This document shows positions 52,763 through 61,895 of a DNA stretch of 64,000 bases, one piece after another (the first letter of the stretch is position 1; every line of letters starts with the position of its first letter). Source of the stretch: Streptomyces griseofuscus (GTDB taxonomy: Bacteria > Actinomycetota > Actinomycetes > Streptomycetales > Streptomycetaceae); assembly GCF_014673495.1 (NCBI RefSeq), contig NZ_CP051006.1, positions 3,534,001 to 3,598,000 on the forward strand, given 5' to 3'. The notes under the pieces were generated by a model that saw only the letters and a list, made by a program, of their open reading frames with translations, was not told the origin of the DNA and did no database searches. The position numbers and the translations under genes were made by a program.

Positions 52763-53041
52763 ATGAGCACCACCACCCCCGAAGAGACCGCCGCGACGCC
52801 GGAGGCGACCATCGCCGCCGCGCGGGAGCGCATCGACGCGATCGACGACCGGATCATCGGCCTCATCCAGGAGCGGACGGCCGTCTCCGCCGTGGTCCAG
52901 CAGACCCGTATCTCCTCCGGCGGGCGGCGGGTCAGCCTCTCCCGCGAGATGGAGATCCTCGGCCACTACCGCGAGGCGCTGGGCAAGCCCGGCACCTCGC
53001 TCGCCATGACCCTGCTGGAGCTGTGCCGGGGCCGTATCTGA
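52763..53041 (+). CDS. Chorismate mutase (AroQ class)
   Basis: A 92-residue all-helical enzyme converting chorismate to prephenate, the branch point to Phe and Tyr. AREDIDAIDDRIIGLIQERT-type helix 1 (here RERIDAIDDRIIGLIQERTA) and the catalytic Arg/Lys-like residues in RRVSLSREMEILGHYREALG fit AroQ. ATG 52763 follows AGGAG. The length is that of a stand-alone AroQ domain without prephenate dehydratase. The upstream leader peptide and hairpin suggest control by Phe/Tyr supply. Confidence 0.92.
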   Translation: MSTTTPEETAATPEATIAAARERIDAIDDRIIGLIQERTAVSAVVQQTRISSGGRRVSLSREMEILGHYREALGKPGTSLAMTLLELCRGRI

Positions 53042-53272
53042 CTCGGCTGATTATCCGACGTGAGTTCGGCCCCCGTCTCACCCGTACGGCGCGTGACCGC
53101 CGCACGGAAGCCTTCGTTAGCGGGGTGTCCGTGCCAGCCAGGGGCGGGCCCGACAGAACCACGCGTGGCTCGCTGGGGCGATGAGGTGTACGGGTCGTGC
53201 CGTACGCCGTGGGACCTCGCTCCAGGGAAGTGACCGGACGGCAGGGGACAGCAGCCCGGTCACCAAGAGAAC

Positions 53273-53302
53273 GGTCGGCTCCGGGGACGCCCGGAGCCGA
53301 CC
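53273..53302 (+). terminator. Strong hairpin downstream of chorismate mutase
   Basis: A perfect 12-bp stem, GGTCGGCTCCGG (53273-53284) with 53291-53302, about 230 bp past the stop. It is one of two stems in the 461-bp gene-free stretch 53042-53502. Confidence 0.55.
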
Positions 53303-53345
53303 GACGGAACACCGGTCCCCGTCCCCACATGACCAAGGCATGAGA

Positions 53346-53383
53346 AGAGGGACCTGCATCCCCCTCCGAAGGCAGGTCCCTCT
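53346..53383. terminator. Second hairpin between chorismate mutase and GMC gene
   Basis: A perfect 12-bp stem, AGAGGGACCTGC (53346-53357) with GCAGGTCCCTCT (53372-53383). It can terminate both the rightward chorismate mutase transcript and the leftward GMC gene, whose stop is at 53503. Nothing else is evident in the stretch. Confidence 0.7.
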
Positions 53384-53502
53384 CCACCGTCTTCTTGATC
53401 CGGTAGCAGGTTTGATCGGCGACGGCGGAGGAGGGTTGTGCCGGGATCCGGGATTTTCGAGTGATCCGGGTCACACCACCCGGGTCGTATAGCCGCGCGG
53501 GG

Positions 53503-55299
53503 CTACTCGGCCTTCGGCGGCACCGTCGGCATCCCCAGGAACGGCAGCCGCAGCGCGCCGAACGCCTCCGCCGGGACCGCGGGCGACTGCGGCTCCACCG
53601 GCTTCAGCCGCTCGTACGACGCCCCCGGCGCCGGCCGCGGATCCGCCTCGCCCTTGTTCGGCCAGAACGACATGGCCCGCTCGGCCTGCGCGGTGATCGT
53701 CAGCGAGGGATTGACGCCCAGGTTCGCCGAGACCGCCGCGCCGTCCACGACCGAGATACCGGGGTGGCCGTACAGCCGGTGGTACGGGTCGATCACCCCG
53801 GTCTCCGCAGAGTCGCCGATGGGGCAGCCGCCCAGGAAGTGCGCGGTGAGCGGGGTGCCCATCAGCTCGCCGACATTGCTGCCAGGGAAGCCGTTGATCT
53901 CGGCGGCGAGCGCGGCGGCCGCCTCCGAAGCCGCCCTGATCTGCTTGGGGTTGGGCGCGCCGTGCCCCTGCCGCGCGGTGAGCAGGCCCTTGCCGATGCC
54001 GTCCGGCTTCAGATACGTCGTCAGCGAGTTGTCCAGGGACTGCATCACCAGGCCGATGATGCTCCGCTCCGACCAACGACGGTTGGACAGGGAGCGCAGC
54101 ACCAGGGTGGGGTGCCGGGCCGCGTTCGCCAGCCAGGCCAGCGCCCGCGAGGAGCCCTCGGTGTACGGCACCTGGAGGATGGACAGACCGCCCATCGCGT
54201 TGGAGCCCTTGCCGTAGCGGACCGGCTCGATGTGGGTGTTCTCGTCCGGGTGGATCGAGGAGGTGATCGCGACGCCCCGGGTGAAGTCGGCCCGCGGGGT
54301 GCCGTGCGCCTTGCGGTAGCGGTGGTTGTCGGTCTGCGCGCCGACCAGCGCCTCCGAGTTGGTCCGGGTCAGCACGCCCAACCGGGGCGAGAGGTACGGC
54401 AGTTGGCCGTTCGCCTTCATACGGTGCAGCAGGGTCTGGGTGCCGTACGTACCGGCCGCGATCACGACCCGGCGCGCGGTGAACAGCCGTCCCGCGCCCT
54501 TCTTCTTGCGGTCCGTCGGCAGGGTGGCCACCGCGTAGCCGCCGCGCGAGTCGTCGGTGACGGAGACCACCGTGGTCATGGGGTGGACCACCGCGCCCGC
54601 CTTCTCGGCGAGATGGAGGTAGTTCTCGTTCAGCGTGTTCTTGGCGCCGTGCCGGCAGCCGGTCATGCACTCGCCGCACTCGGTGCAGGCGTTGCGCTCG
54701 GGACCGGCACCGCCGAAGTACGGGTCGGGCACCGGCTGTCCGGGGGACGCCTCGGCCGTGCCGTCCGCGTCCTTGCCGTCCCCGAAGAAGACGCCGACCG
54801 GCGCGAAGTGGAAGGTGTCGCCGACACCCATCCGCTCGGCGGCCGCCTTCAGATGGACGTCCGAGGGGGTCATCGTCGGGTTGAGCCGCACGCCGAGCAT
54901 GCGCTTGGCCTGGTCGTAGTACGGCTTCAACTCCTCCTGCCAGTCGGTGATGTCCTTCCACTGGGGGTCCTCGAAGAACGCCTTCGGCGGTACGTAGAGG
55001 GTGTTGGCGTAGTTGAGCGACCCGCCGCCGACGCCCGCGCCGGCCAGCACCATCACATTGCCCAGCAGATGGATGCGCTGGATGCCGTACATGCCGAGCT
55101 TGGGGGCCCAGAGGTAGTTCTTCAGGTCCCAGGAGTTCTTCGGCAGGGACTGACGGGTGAAGCGGCGCCCGGCTTCGAGGACGCCGACCCGGTAGCCCTT
55201 CTCGGTCAGGCGCAGGGCGGACACGGAGCCGCCGAAGCCGGAGCCGACCACGAGGACGTCGTAGTCGTAGGAGTCCTGGGGCACGGAGTCCTGGGGCAC
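53503..55299 (-). CDS. GMC-family FAD oxidoreductase, cholesterol oxidase-like
   Basis: A 598-residue flavoenzyme starting at GTG with AGGAG upstream. The FAD loop is VLVVGSGFGGSVSALRL (residues about 15-31), and GAGVGGGSLNYANTLY is the second GMC-like site. A four-Cys motif, CTECGECMTGCRHGAKNTL, near residue 190 resembles that of mycobacterial ChoD-type enzymes. Catalytic-type His/Asn lie in TAHFLGGCPIG and NPSLTITAQAERAM. The substrate, a sterol or other alcohol, is not certain. It lies 75 bp downstream of an aldehyde dehydrogenase gene on the same strand, so the pair may oxidise an alcohol via its aldehyde. The first codons are a 15-bp tandem duplication (PQDSVPQDS). Confidence 0.86.
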   Translation of the reverse strand: MPQDSVPQDSYDYDVLVVGSGFGGSVSALRLTEKGYRVGVLEAGRRFTRQSLPKNSWDLKNYLWAPKLGMYGIQRIHLLGNVMVLAGAGVGGGSLNYANTLYVPPKAFFEDPQWKDITDWQEELKPYYDQAKRMLGVRLNPTMTPSDVHLKAAAERMGVGDTFHFAPVGVFFGDGKDADGTAEASPGQPVPDPYFGGAGPERNACTECGECMTGCRHGAKNTLNENYLHLAEKAGAVVHPMTTVVSVTDDSRGGYAVATLPTDRKKKGAGRLFTARRVVIAAGTYGTQTLLHRMKANGQLPYLSPRLGVLTRTNSEALVGAQTDNHRYRKAHGTPRADFTRGVAITSSIHPDENTHIEPVRYGKGSNAMGGLSILQVPYTEGSSRALAWLANAARHPTLVLRSLSNRRWSERSIIGLVMQSLDNSLTTYLKPDGIGKGLLTARQGHGAPNPKQIRAASEAAAALAAEINGFPGSNVGELMGTPLTAHFLGGCPIGDSAETGVIDPYHRLYGHPGISVVDGAAVSANLGVNPSLTITAQAERAMSFWPNKGEADPRPAPGASYERLKPVEPQSPAVPAEAFGALRLPFLGMPTVPPKAE

Positions 55300-55344
55300 G
55301 GGTCTCTCCTCGTTGTGTTTCGGGTGCGGGCCGTCCGTGGTCTC

Positions 55345-55365
55345 TCGCGCGGTTCCCCGCGCCCC
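55345..55365 (-). repeat. REP-like intergenic repeat, copy 2
   Basis: The exact reverse complement of the 21-mer at 7057-7077, lying between the SSADH stop and the GMC start, close to the GMC ribosome-binding region. Confidence 0.6.
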
Positions 55366-55373
55366 CAAGCGGC

Positions 55374-57002
55374 TTACTTGAACCGGAGCGCCTTCAGCAC
55401 GCGCAGGCTCGTGGTCATGAAGCGGGCGTAGCCCTCCTCCGACATGCCCAGCGAGGGCGCCATCGGCAGCAGCCGCTGCTGGGCGACCGTCTGGGCCTCG
55501 GTGTACTTGAGGATGCCCTCGGAGCCGTGGCGGCGGCCGAGACCGGAGTCCTTCATGCCGCCCATCGGCGACTGGACGCTGCCGTAGGCGGGGGCGTAGC
55601 CCTCGTTGATGTTGACCGTGCCGGTGCGCAGCCGGGCGGCGACCTCCCGGCCACGGCTCGAACTGGTCGTCCAGACGGAGGCGTTGAGGCCGTACGGGGT
55701 GGCGTTGGCGCGCTCGACGGCGTCGTCCACGTCCGAGAAGCGGTAGACGGAGACGACCGGGCCGAAGGTCTCCTCCTCGCAGACCGCCATGGAGCCCTCG
55801 ACGCCGTCGAGGATGGTGGGCTCGAAGAAGTAGGGGCCGATGTCGGGCCGGGCCGCGCCGCCCGCGAGCACCGTGGCGCCCTTGTCGACGGCCTCGCGCA
55901 CATGCCGTTCCACGGTCTTCAGCTGGCGTTCGCCGACCAGGGAGCCCATCTCGGCGCCGTAGGCGAGGGAGTTGCCGAGCCGCATGGCCCTGGTGCGGGC
56001 GGCGAAGCGCTCCAGGAAGGCGTCGGCGATCGACTCGTGGACGTACAACCGCTCGATGGAGATGCAGAGTTGCCCGGCGGAGGAGAAGCAGGCGCGTACG
56101 GCACCGGCGGCTGCCTTCTCGATGTCGGCATCGTCCAGCACCAACATGGCGTTCTTGCCGCCGAGTTCGAGGGAGACGCCGATCAGCCGGGCGGCGGCGC
56201 CCTGGGCGACCTCGCGGCCGGTGCGGGTGGAGCCGGTGAAGGAGACGTAGTCGGCGTGCTTGACCAACTCGGGCCCCACGACCGGGCCTTCGCCGAGGAC
56301 GACCTGGAAGACGCCCTCGGGCAGCCCGGCCTCGATCAGCAGGTCGCGGGCCCACAGGGCGGTCAGGCAGGTCTCGGTGTCCGGCTTCATCACGACCGCG
56401 TTGCCCGCGACGAAGGCGGGCAACGCGTCGCCGACGGACAGCTCCAGGGGGTAGTTCCAGGGCGCGATCTGGCCCACCACCCCACGCGGGTGGCGCAGTT
56501 CGGTGACCTTCGTCAGGGTCGGCACGGCGCCGGTGTGCCGCTTCGCGCGCAGATAGGCGGGGGCCTTGCGGCCGTAGTGGCGGGCGGCGATGGCGACGGC
56601 CAGCACCTCCTCGTGCGCGTGCAGCCGGGCCTTGCCGGTCTCCAGCTGCACCAGGTCGAGGACCTCGGCCTGGCGTTCGAGGATCAGGTCATGGAAGCGG
56701 AGCAGGACGCCGGCGCGCTGCCGTACCGGGGTGCGCTCCCAGACGGCCTGCGCGGCACGGGCCGCCTCGAAGGCCTTGAGCACGTCCTCGGGGCTGGACT
56801 CGGGCAGGTCGGCCAGCTTCTCGCCGGTGAACGGCGTGTGGTTGGCGGTCCGGCCGGAACCGGTGACGCCCTTGGTCAGCCGGGCCACCAGCTCCGGGGT
56901 GACCACGTCGGCAGCGGTGCGGACGCCCTCGGGGGAGGGCGCGAGGGGGTTGGTACCGGCGATGTCCGGCGCCTGCGTGTCCGGGGCCTGCGTGTCCGTC
57001 AT
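55374..57002 (-). CDS. Succinate-semialdehyde-type aldehyde dehydrogenase
   Basis: A 542-residue NAD(P)-dependent dehydrogenase. Key motifs: IAPWNYPLELSVGDALPAF (cofactor pocket), SFTGSTRTGREVA, LELGGKNAMLVLDD (base Glu) and the nucleophile Cys in CFSSAGQLCISIERLYV. The sequence and the MSEEGYARFMTTSLRVLKAL tail match the GabD2/succinate-semialdehyde group of actinobacteria. An N-terminal duplication (TQAPDTQAPD) begins the chain. With the downstream GMC gene it may form a two-step alcohol-to-acid pathway; the physiological substrate is inference. Confidence 0.88.
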   Translation of the reverse strand: MTDTQAPDTQAPDIAGTNPLAPSPEGVRTAADVVTPELVARLTKGVTGSGRTANHTPFTGEKLADLPESSPEDVLKAFEAARAAQAVWERTPVRQRAGVLLRFHDLILERQAEVLDLVQLETGKARLHAHEEVLAVAIAARHYGRKAPAYLRAKRHTGAVPTLTKVTELRHPRGVVGQIAPWNYPLELSVGDALPAFVAGNAVVMKPDTETCLTALWARDLLIEAGLPEGVFQVVLGEGPVVGPELVKHADYVSFTGSTRTGREVAQGAAARLIGVSLELGGKNAMLVLDDADIEKAAAGAVRACFSSAGQLCISIERLYVHESIADAFLERFAARTRAMRLGNSLAYGAEMGSLVGERQLKTVERHVREAVDKGATVLAGGAARPDIGPYFFEPTILDGVEGSMAVCEEETFGPVVSVYRFSDVDDAVERANATPYGLNASVWTTSSSRGREVAARLRTGTVNINEGYAPAYGSVQSPMGGMKDSGLGRRHGSEGILKYTEAQTVAQQRLLPMAPSLGMSEEGYARFMTTSLRVLKALRFK

Positions 57003-57138
57003 GAGGCGCAGGGTATGCCGCGGCGAACGCTTTGTGTACCCGTCGGTAACGGGGATTCACGGACTACTCACACCACGCCAGTGATCACTGGCAACGAACG
57101 GCCTGATCAGCGGGTTGCCGGTTCGAACACCCGCCCGA

Positions 57139-58206
57139 TCAGTCGCCCGCGGGTTTTTTCGCCAGGAAGAGGGTGAGGGTGGTGAAGGGAGTGCGGCGAC
57201 GGGGTGCGGGCCGGGACTCGGGGTCCGCCTGCGGCCGCGCGTCCGGCCGTGGCCGCTCGTCCGGTACGACGCCGGGGCCACGCTCTTCCGGTACGTCGCC
57301 GAGCGCGTCCCCGTCCCGTACGTCGCCGAGCCCGTGCCCGTCCCGTGCGGCGGCCGGTTCCGGTACGTCCGTCACGCCCAGGTACCCGCGCAGCTCCGCC
57401 GCCACCCGCTCCGCATCCGGCCGGGCCTCGGGCCGCTCGGCGTTCAGCCGGTCCAGGAGGGGGCCGAGCGGGCCGGGGTCCGTGTCGCCGAGGGCGGCGC
57501 GCAGCAGAGCGCCGAGTGACCACAGATCGGAGGCGGGCCCGGCCCCGGGCCCGGCCGCCCGCTCGGGAGCGACGAAGGGACCGCCCCCACCGAATCCGCC
57601 CGTGCCGAACCCGCCGCCACCGGCCCCGGCACCAGCCCCGCGGCCACCGGCCCCGGCACCACCAACCCCCGCGCCCCCTCCCCCGCCCGGCCCGTCCCCG
57701 ATGCCGAAGTCGGTGAGGACGACCCGGCCCGTGCCCGATTCCAGCAGCACGTTGGCCGGTTTGAGGTCGCGGTGGACGATGCCGACGGCGTGCGCGGCGC
57801 GCAGGGCGCCGAGGACGGCGAGGCCGATGCGCGCGGCCTCGGCGGGCGGCAGCGGCCCGCGGCGCAGCGCCTCGCCCAGGGACTCGCCCTCCACCAGCTC
57901 CATCACGATCCAGGGGACGCCCGCCTCGGTGACGACGTCGTACACCGTGACGGCGGACGGATGCCGTACCCGGGTCGCGGCGCGGGCCTCCCGGTACAGC
58001 CGGTGGGCGAGCCGCCGGCTCTCCTCGTCCGTGACCGGATCGCCGGGCAGCGACGGCTCCTTGACGGCGAGCCGGGCGCGCCCCTCGCCGCCCTCGTCCT
58101 CGGCCCGCCAGACGGTTCCGGTGGGTCCGGTGCCGAGGCGGTCGGTCAGCCGGTAGCGCCCGCCGATCAGACGTGCGCCGAGCGGGTGTTCGCCGTCGTC
58201 AGCCAT
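57139..58206 (-). CDS. Ser/Thr protein kinase with a Gly/Ala-rich activation loop
   Basis: A 355-residue cytoplasmic Hanks-type kinase, the first of four complete kinase genes. Glycine loop LGTGPTGTVWRAED (about residue 24), Lys49 in LAVKEPSL, HRDLKPANVLL (145-154), and DFG (167-169) are all intact. Between DFG and the APE-like VAPE (212-215) the chain is about 40 residues of nearly pure Gly/Ala (57577-57699), lacking the usual phosphorylated Thr residues. A Pro/Asp-rich tail follows and there is no membrane helix, unlike its neighbours. It may be constitutively active or regulated differently. Confidence 0.88.
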   Translation of the reverse strand: MADDGEHPLGARLIGGRYRLTDRLGTGPTGTVWRAEDEGGEGRARLAVKEPSLPGDPVTDEESRRLAHRLYREARAATRVRHPSAVTVYDVVTEAGVPWIVMELVEGESLGEALRRGPLPPAEAARIGLAVLGALRAAHAVGIVHRDLKPANVLLESGTGRVVLTDFGIGDGPGGGGGAGVGGAGAGGRGAGAGAGGGGFGTGGFGGGGPFVAPERAAGPGAGPASDLWSLGALLRAALGDTDPGPLGPLLDRLNAERPEARPDAERVAAELRGYLGVTDVPEPAAARDGHGLGDVRDGDALGDVPEERGPGVVPDERPRPDARPQADPESRPAPRRRTPFTTLTLFLAKKPAGD

Positions 58207-58382
58207 GTCCCATCAGTACCGTGCGCACCGCGCCGTTGTCGAAGCGGGCGGTGCGGGCACCCCACCGGCGCGGCCCGAACCCGCCGCCCGACAGCCGAAC
58301 TTCGACGACACCGATACCCGAGAAGCGTGCCGAGATCACCAACACGCGTTCATACCAAGCCTGTCGAAGAAGGCTCCGGGCG

Positions 58383-59999
58383 TCAGAGCTTCTGCACCTC
58401 CAGGTTGGCGATCGCCGCCTTCGCGACCTGCCGTCCCCGCTCGGTGAAGTCGCCCTTGCCCGGGTACTCGACCAACAGCTGGTACATGTCGCCGGAGTGG
58501 GTGCGGTAGTAGAAGACCTGGAGTTCGCGCGGGCGGGGGTCCTGGCTGTCGTCGGTCGTGTAGACGACCGTGTTGCGCGCGGCCTCCCGGCCCTTGTACG
58601 TCGCGGTGTCGTCCGGTCGCGTCTTCGCGCCCTTGGGCATGTCGAGGGAGGACTCGCCCTGGGCGCGGAACTCCTCGTCGTCCGCGTACATCTGCGACCG
58701 CGCCGAGTTCTTGATCTCCCCGGAGTCGTCCTCCGACTTCCTGGCCAGGTCGAGCGTGATCGAGACCGCGCCGCTCCAGTCGGAGTACTCCACCCAGTTC
58801 TTGTCGGAGTCGTCCGAGCTCGGCCGGGACACCTGGTACCCGGCGGGCACGGCCAGGGTCGCGCCCAGCCTGCCCTCGGGCCGCATCGACCACCCGTCGG
58901 GCAGCGGGCCCGCGAAGGGATCGGCCAGCACGAGGTACGCCACCGCCGCGAGCGCCACCAGCGCCGCGCCCGCCCCCAGCCAGGCGGTACGACCGGGCCG
59001 CCGGCGACGGGCGGGTGGCGGGGCGGCCTGCGCCGACGGGACCGGGGACGGGGTGAGTTGCGACCGCGGCGCCGGCGGCTCGACCGCCTCCGTGAGCAGC
59101 GCGCGCACCCGCCGCGCGGACGGCCGTCGCGCCGGGTCCTTGTGCAGCAGCCCGTCGATGACCTCGGCCAGCGGGCCCCTGGCCGCCGTGGGCGGGGCCG
59201 GGGTCGCGTTGAGGACGGACTGGAGGGTCGCCGGGGTGTTGCTGCGCCGGAACGGCGAGACGCCCTCGGTCGCGGTGTACAGCAGCACGCCCAGGGACCA
59301 CAGGTCGCTCGCGGGGCCGGGAAGCTGTCCCAGCACCCGTTCCGGCGCGACGTACTCGGGCGAGCCGACGAACCCGCCGGTGTCCGTGAGCCGGGTGTCG
59401 CCCTCGATCCGCGCGATGCCGAAGTCGGTGAGAACGACCCGGCCGTGCCGCCCCAGCAGCACGTTGTCGGGCTTCACATCCCGGTGCAGGACGCCCGCCG
59501 CGTGCGCCGCCTCCAGCGCGCCGAGCACCTCCAGGCCGATCCGGGCGGCCTCGCGCGCGTCCAGGGTGCCCTCGTCGAGCACATCGCCCAGTGTGCGGCC
59601 GTGCACCAGCTCCATCACCAGCCAGGGGCGGCCGTCGACCACCGCGACGTCGTACACGTTCACCACGGCCGGATGGTCGAGGCGGGCCGCGGCGCGGGCC
59701 TCGCGGCGCATCCGCTCGAAGGCGTTGGCGCGTTCCCGTTCGGGAAGGTGGTCCGGTATCCGGGGCTCCTTGACGGCGACCTCGCGGTCCACCGTCTCGT
59801 CCCTGGCCCGCCACACCGTGCCCATCCCGCCCCGGCCCAGTCTGGCCGTCAGCCGGTAACGGCCCGCGATCAGGGGTCCCTCGCCGGTGGCCGGGCCGGG
59901 GACCGTGAGCGGATCCTGTCGTGTGTGCGGCCTCGGCGGCTGAAGGACGAAGCTCGTCGTGTCGTCGGCCGCCCGGCCCGTTCCCCCGTCACTGCTCAT
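58383..59999 (-). CDS. Transmembrane Ser/Thr protein kinase
   Basis: A 538-residue kinase. The kinase domain has LGRGGMGTVWRARDE, VAVKEPRIPD, HRDVKPDNVLL, DFGIARIEGDTRLTDTGGFV (Thr residues in the activation loop) and GSPEYVAPERV. One membrane helix (AWLGAGAALVALAAVAYLVL) lies near residue 345, and about 170 residues outside form a beta-rich domain. ATG at 59999 is used; an in-frame ATG at 60020 is also possible. It is the second of a tandem cluster of leftward eSTPK genes comparable to the S. coelicolor cluster studied with the spore-wall apparatus. Confidence 0.92.
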   Translation of the reverse strand: MSSDGGTGRAADDTTSFVLQPPRPHTRQDPLTVPGPATGEGPLIAGRYRLTARLGRGGMGTVWRARDETVDREVAVKEPRIPDHLPERERANAFERMRREARAAARLDHPAVVNVYDVAVVDGRPWLVMELVHGRTLGDVLDEGTLDAREAARIGLEVLGALEAAHAAGVLHRDVKPDNVLLGRHGRVVLTDFGIARIEGDTRLTDTGGFVGSPEYVAPERVLGQLPGPASDLWSLGVLLYTATEGVSPFRRSNTPATLQSVLNATPAPPTAARGPLAEVIDGLLHKDPARRPSARRVRALLTEAVEPPAPRSQLTPSPVPSAQAAPPPARRRRPGRTAWLGAGAALVALAAVAYLVLADPFAGPLPDGWSMRPEGRLGATLAVPAGYQVSRPSSDDSDKNWVEYSDWSGAVSITLDLARKSEDDSGEIKNSARSQMYADDEEFRAQGESSLDMPKGAKTRPDDTATYKGREAARNTVVYTTDDSQDPRPRELQVFYYRTHSGDMYQLLVEYPGKGDFTERGRQVAKAAIANLEVQKL

Positions 60000-60103
60000 G
60001 CACCATCCATATCGCGCCATCGCGCCCCCGATCCACCCGGAAGCGTTACCGGTCACGAACCCGTGACGCGGCGCACCGACCGGATCGCACCGACGGGATA
60101 CGG

Positions 60104-61774
60104 TCAGTGCGCCGACGGCGAGAACGTGTCCAGCGCGACGTCGAAGTACTCCCGTGCCTCGCGCACCTTCCCGACCGGCGCCGACACCCATACGTCGTAC
60201 AGCCGCCCGGACTCCTCCCAGCACAGGTCGTACGTGTGCCGCGCCCCCTCCGGGGCGCTGTAGCCGTTCCAGGTGAACTCCCAGAGCGCGGCGGGGTGTC
60301 CGGCGTGCGTGGTGCGGGTGACCCGACCGTCGTGGTAACCGGGGTTGGAAACCGACCCGTTGGCCGCCTGCCCCTTCATCACCGCCTGCGGGCCCCCGGG
60401 TTGGGGGGCGGCGATCTTGACGCCGAGCCGGTACGTGCCCTCGGGCGAGAGGTAGAACACCCGCTCCCCCTGCGGGCTGCGGGTGAAGTCGTCGGGCACG
60501 GCGAGCGAGAACCCGGCCGGGTCGCGGGCGGTGCGGTAGCCGGAGGGCGCGGTGCCGGGGCCCGGGGGCGAGGAGCCCGGCCGGGACGGTCTCGGGGTCG
60601 TGGCCGAGGGCGACGGGCCGGGGCTCGTACCGCTCGTGCCTCCGGGCGCCGGTGTCGTCGCCGTACCTCCGGGGCTCCCGCCGCCTCCGCTGTCGCCCCG
60701 GTTGATCAGCAGGGTCGCGGCCGAGCCGCCCGCCGCCGCGAGCGCCGCGATCAGCAGGGCCGCCACCAGTACCGAGCGGGACGAGGAACGCCCGGACGGG
60801 GACTCCGCCGTGACCCCGGGAGGGCCGGGAAGCGGTTCGGAAAGGCCCGGCTGGGTGGGCGGCTGCGGCACGGTCCGCGGCCGCCCCGCCCCGAGCCGGT
60901 GCCCGCGCGCGGTGCCCGGCGCGTCCGGTGTCTCGGGGGTGTGCCCGGTCTCCAGATAGCCGCGCAGCATCCGCTCGGCCTGTGCCGCGCCGAGCCGCCG
61001 GTCCGGGTCGCGCTCCAGCAGCCCCCGTACGACGGGTGCCAGCGGCTCGGCCTCGACGGGCGGGCGGATCTCGGCCGCAACGACGGCGTGCAGGATGCCG
61101 CCGAGCGAGTCGCGCCGGAACGGCGACTCGCCGCTGAGCACCGTGCACAGCAGCGCGCCCAGCGACCACAGGTCGGACTCCGGGCCGGTGCGCACCCCGG
61201 ACATCCGCTCGGGCGCTGTGTACTCGGGCGAGCCGACGAAGGACCCGGTCTCGGTGAGCGTGGTGGCGCCCGCGACCTGCGCGATACCGAAGTCGGTGAG
61301 CACGACCCGCTCGGTGCCGGACTCGATCAGCACGTTCGCGGGCTTGATGTCCCGGTGCAGCACCCCGGCCTCGTGCGCGGTGTCCAGCGCGCTGAGCAGG
61401 GCGATGCCGATCCGCGCGGCCTCGGCAGGGGACACCGGGCCGTGCCGGGCGATCCGGTCGGCCAGCGAGCAGCCGTCGATCAGCTCCATGACCAGGTACG
61501 GCCGTTCGTCCTGCTCCACCACGTCGTGCACGACGATGATGTGCGGATGCCGCAGCTGCGCGACCGCGCGCGCCTCCCGGAACGTACGGTCGCGGCGGCG
61601 GCGCGCGTCGTCCTCCGGGAGCGAGTCGTCCGCGAGGATCTCCTTGACCGCGACGAGCCGGCCCAGCAGCTCGTCGCTCGCCCGCCATACGACGCCCATG
61701 CCGCCGCGCCCGATACGCGCCTGGAGGCGGTAACGGCCGGCGATCACCCGGAAGTCGGCGCCCTCGGTCCCCAT
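60104..61774 (-). CDS. Transmembrane Ser/Thr protein kinase
   Basis: A 556-residue kinase. Motifs: IGRGGMGVVWRASDE, VAVKEILADD, HRDIKPANVLI, DFGIAQVAGATTLTETGSFV and GSPEYTAPERM. A long Pro/Thr/Gly-rich linker precedes a helix (SVLVAALLIAALAAAGGSAAT, about 325), then a second Pro/Ser/Gly-rich linker and an outside domain of about 155 residues (DPAGFSLAVPDDFTRSPQGE, LWEFTWNGYSAPEGA). The outside domain resembles that of the downstream neighbours, so the cluster probably arose by duplication. The start at 61774 is preferred over 61801. Confidence 0.92.
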   Translation of the reverse strand: MGTEGADFRVIAGRYRLQARIGRGGMGVVWRASDELLGRLVAVKEILADDSLPEDDARRRRDRTFREARAVAQLRHPHIIVVHDVVEQDERPYLVMELIDGCSLADRIARHGPVSPAEAARIGIALLSALDTAHEAGVLHRDIKPANVLIESGTERVVLTDFGIAQVAGATTLTETGSFVGSPEYTAPERMSGVRTGPESDLWSLGALLCTVLSGESPFRRDSLGGILHAVVAAEIRPPVEAEPLAPVVRGLLERDPDRRLGAAQAERMLRGYLETGHTPETPDAPGTARGHRLGAGRPRTVPQPPTQPGLSEPLPGPPGVTAESPSGRSSSRSVLVAALLIAALAAAGGSAATLLINRGDSGGGGSPGGTATTPAPGGTSGTSPGPSPSATTPRPSRPGSSPPGPGTAPSGYRTARDPAGFSLAVPDDFTRSPQGERVFYLSPEGTYRLGVKIAAPQPGGPQAVMKGQAANGSVSNPGYHDGRVTRTTHAGHPAALWEFTWNGYSAPEGARHTYDLCWEESGRLYDVWVSAPVGKVREAREYFDVALDTFSPSAH

Positions 61775-61895
61775 GCGCCCATCATGCCGCAACGGACCCA
61801 TCCGCTCCGGGGCTCCGATCGGCCAAGCCGCACGGTTCAGTGACTCGTTTTCAGCCGTTTCAGTCGCAAAGAGCGCCCGTTCGGCTCAGCGCCGG

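Noticed and set aside
53461..55431. 656-codon rightward frame over the GMC gene
   Set aside because: Antisense shadow of a gene with clear FAD-binding motifs.
57139..58206. First kinase of the cluster as a pseudokinase
   Set aside because: Lys49, HRD and DFG are all present; only the activation loop is unusual.
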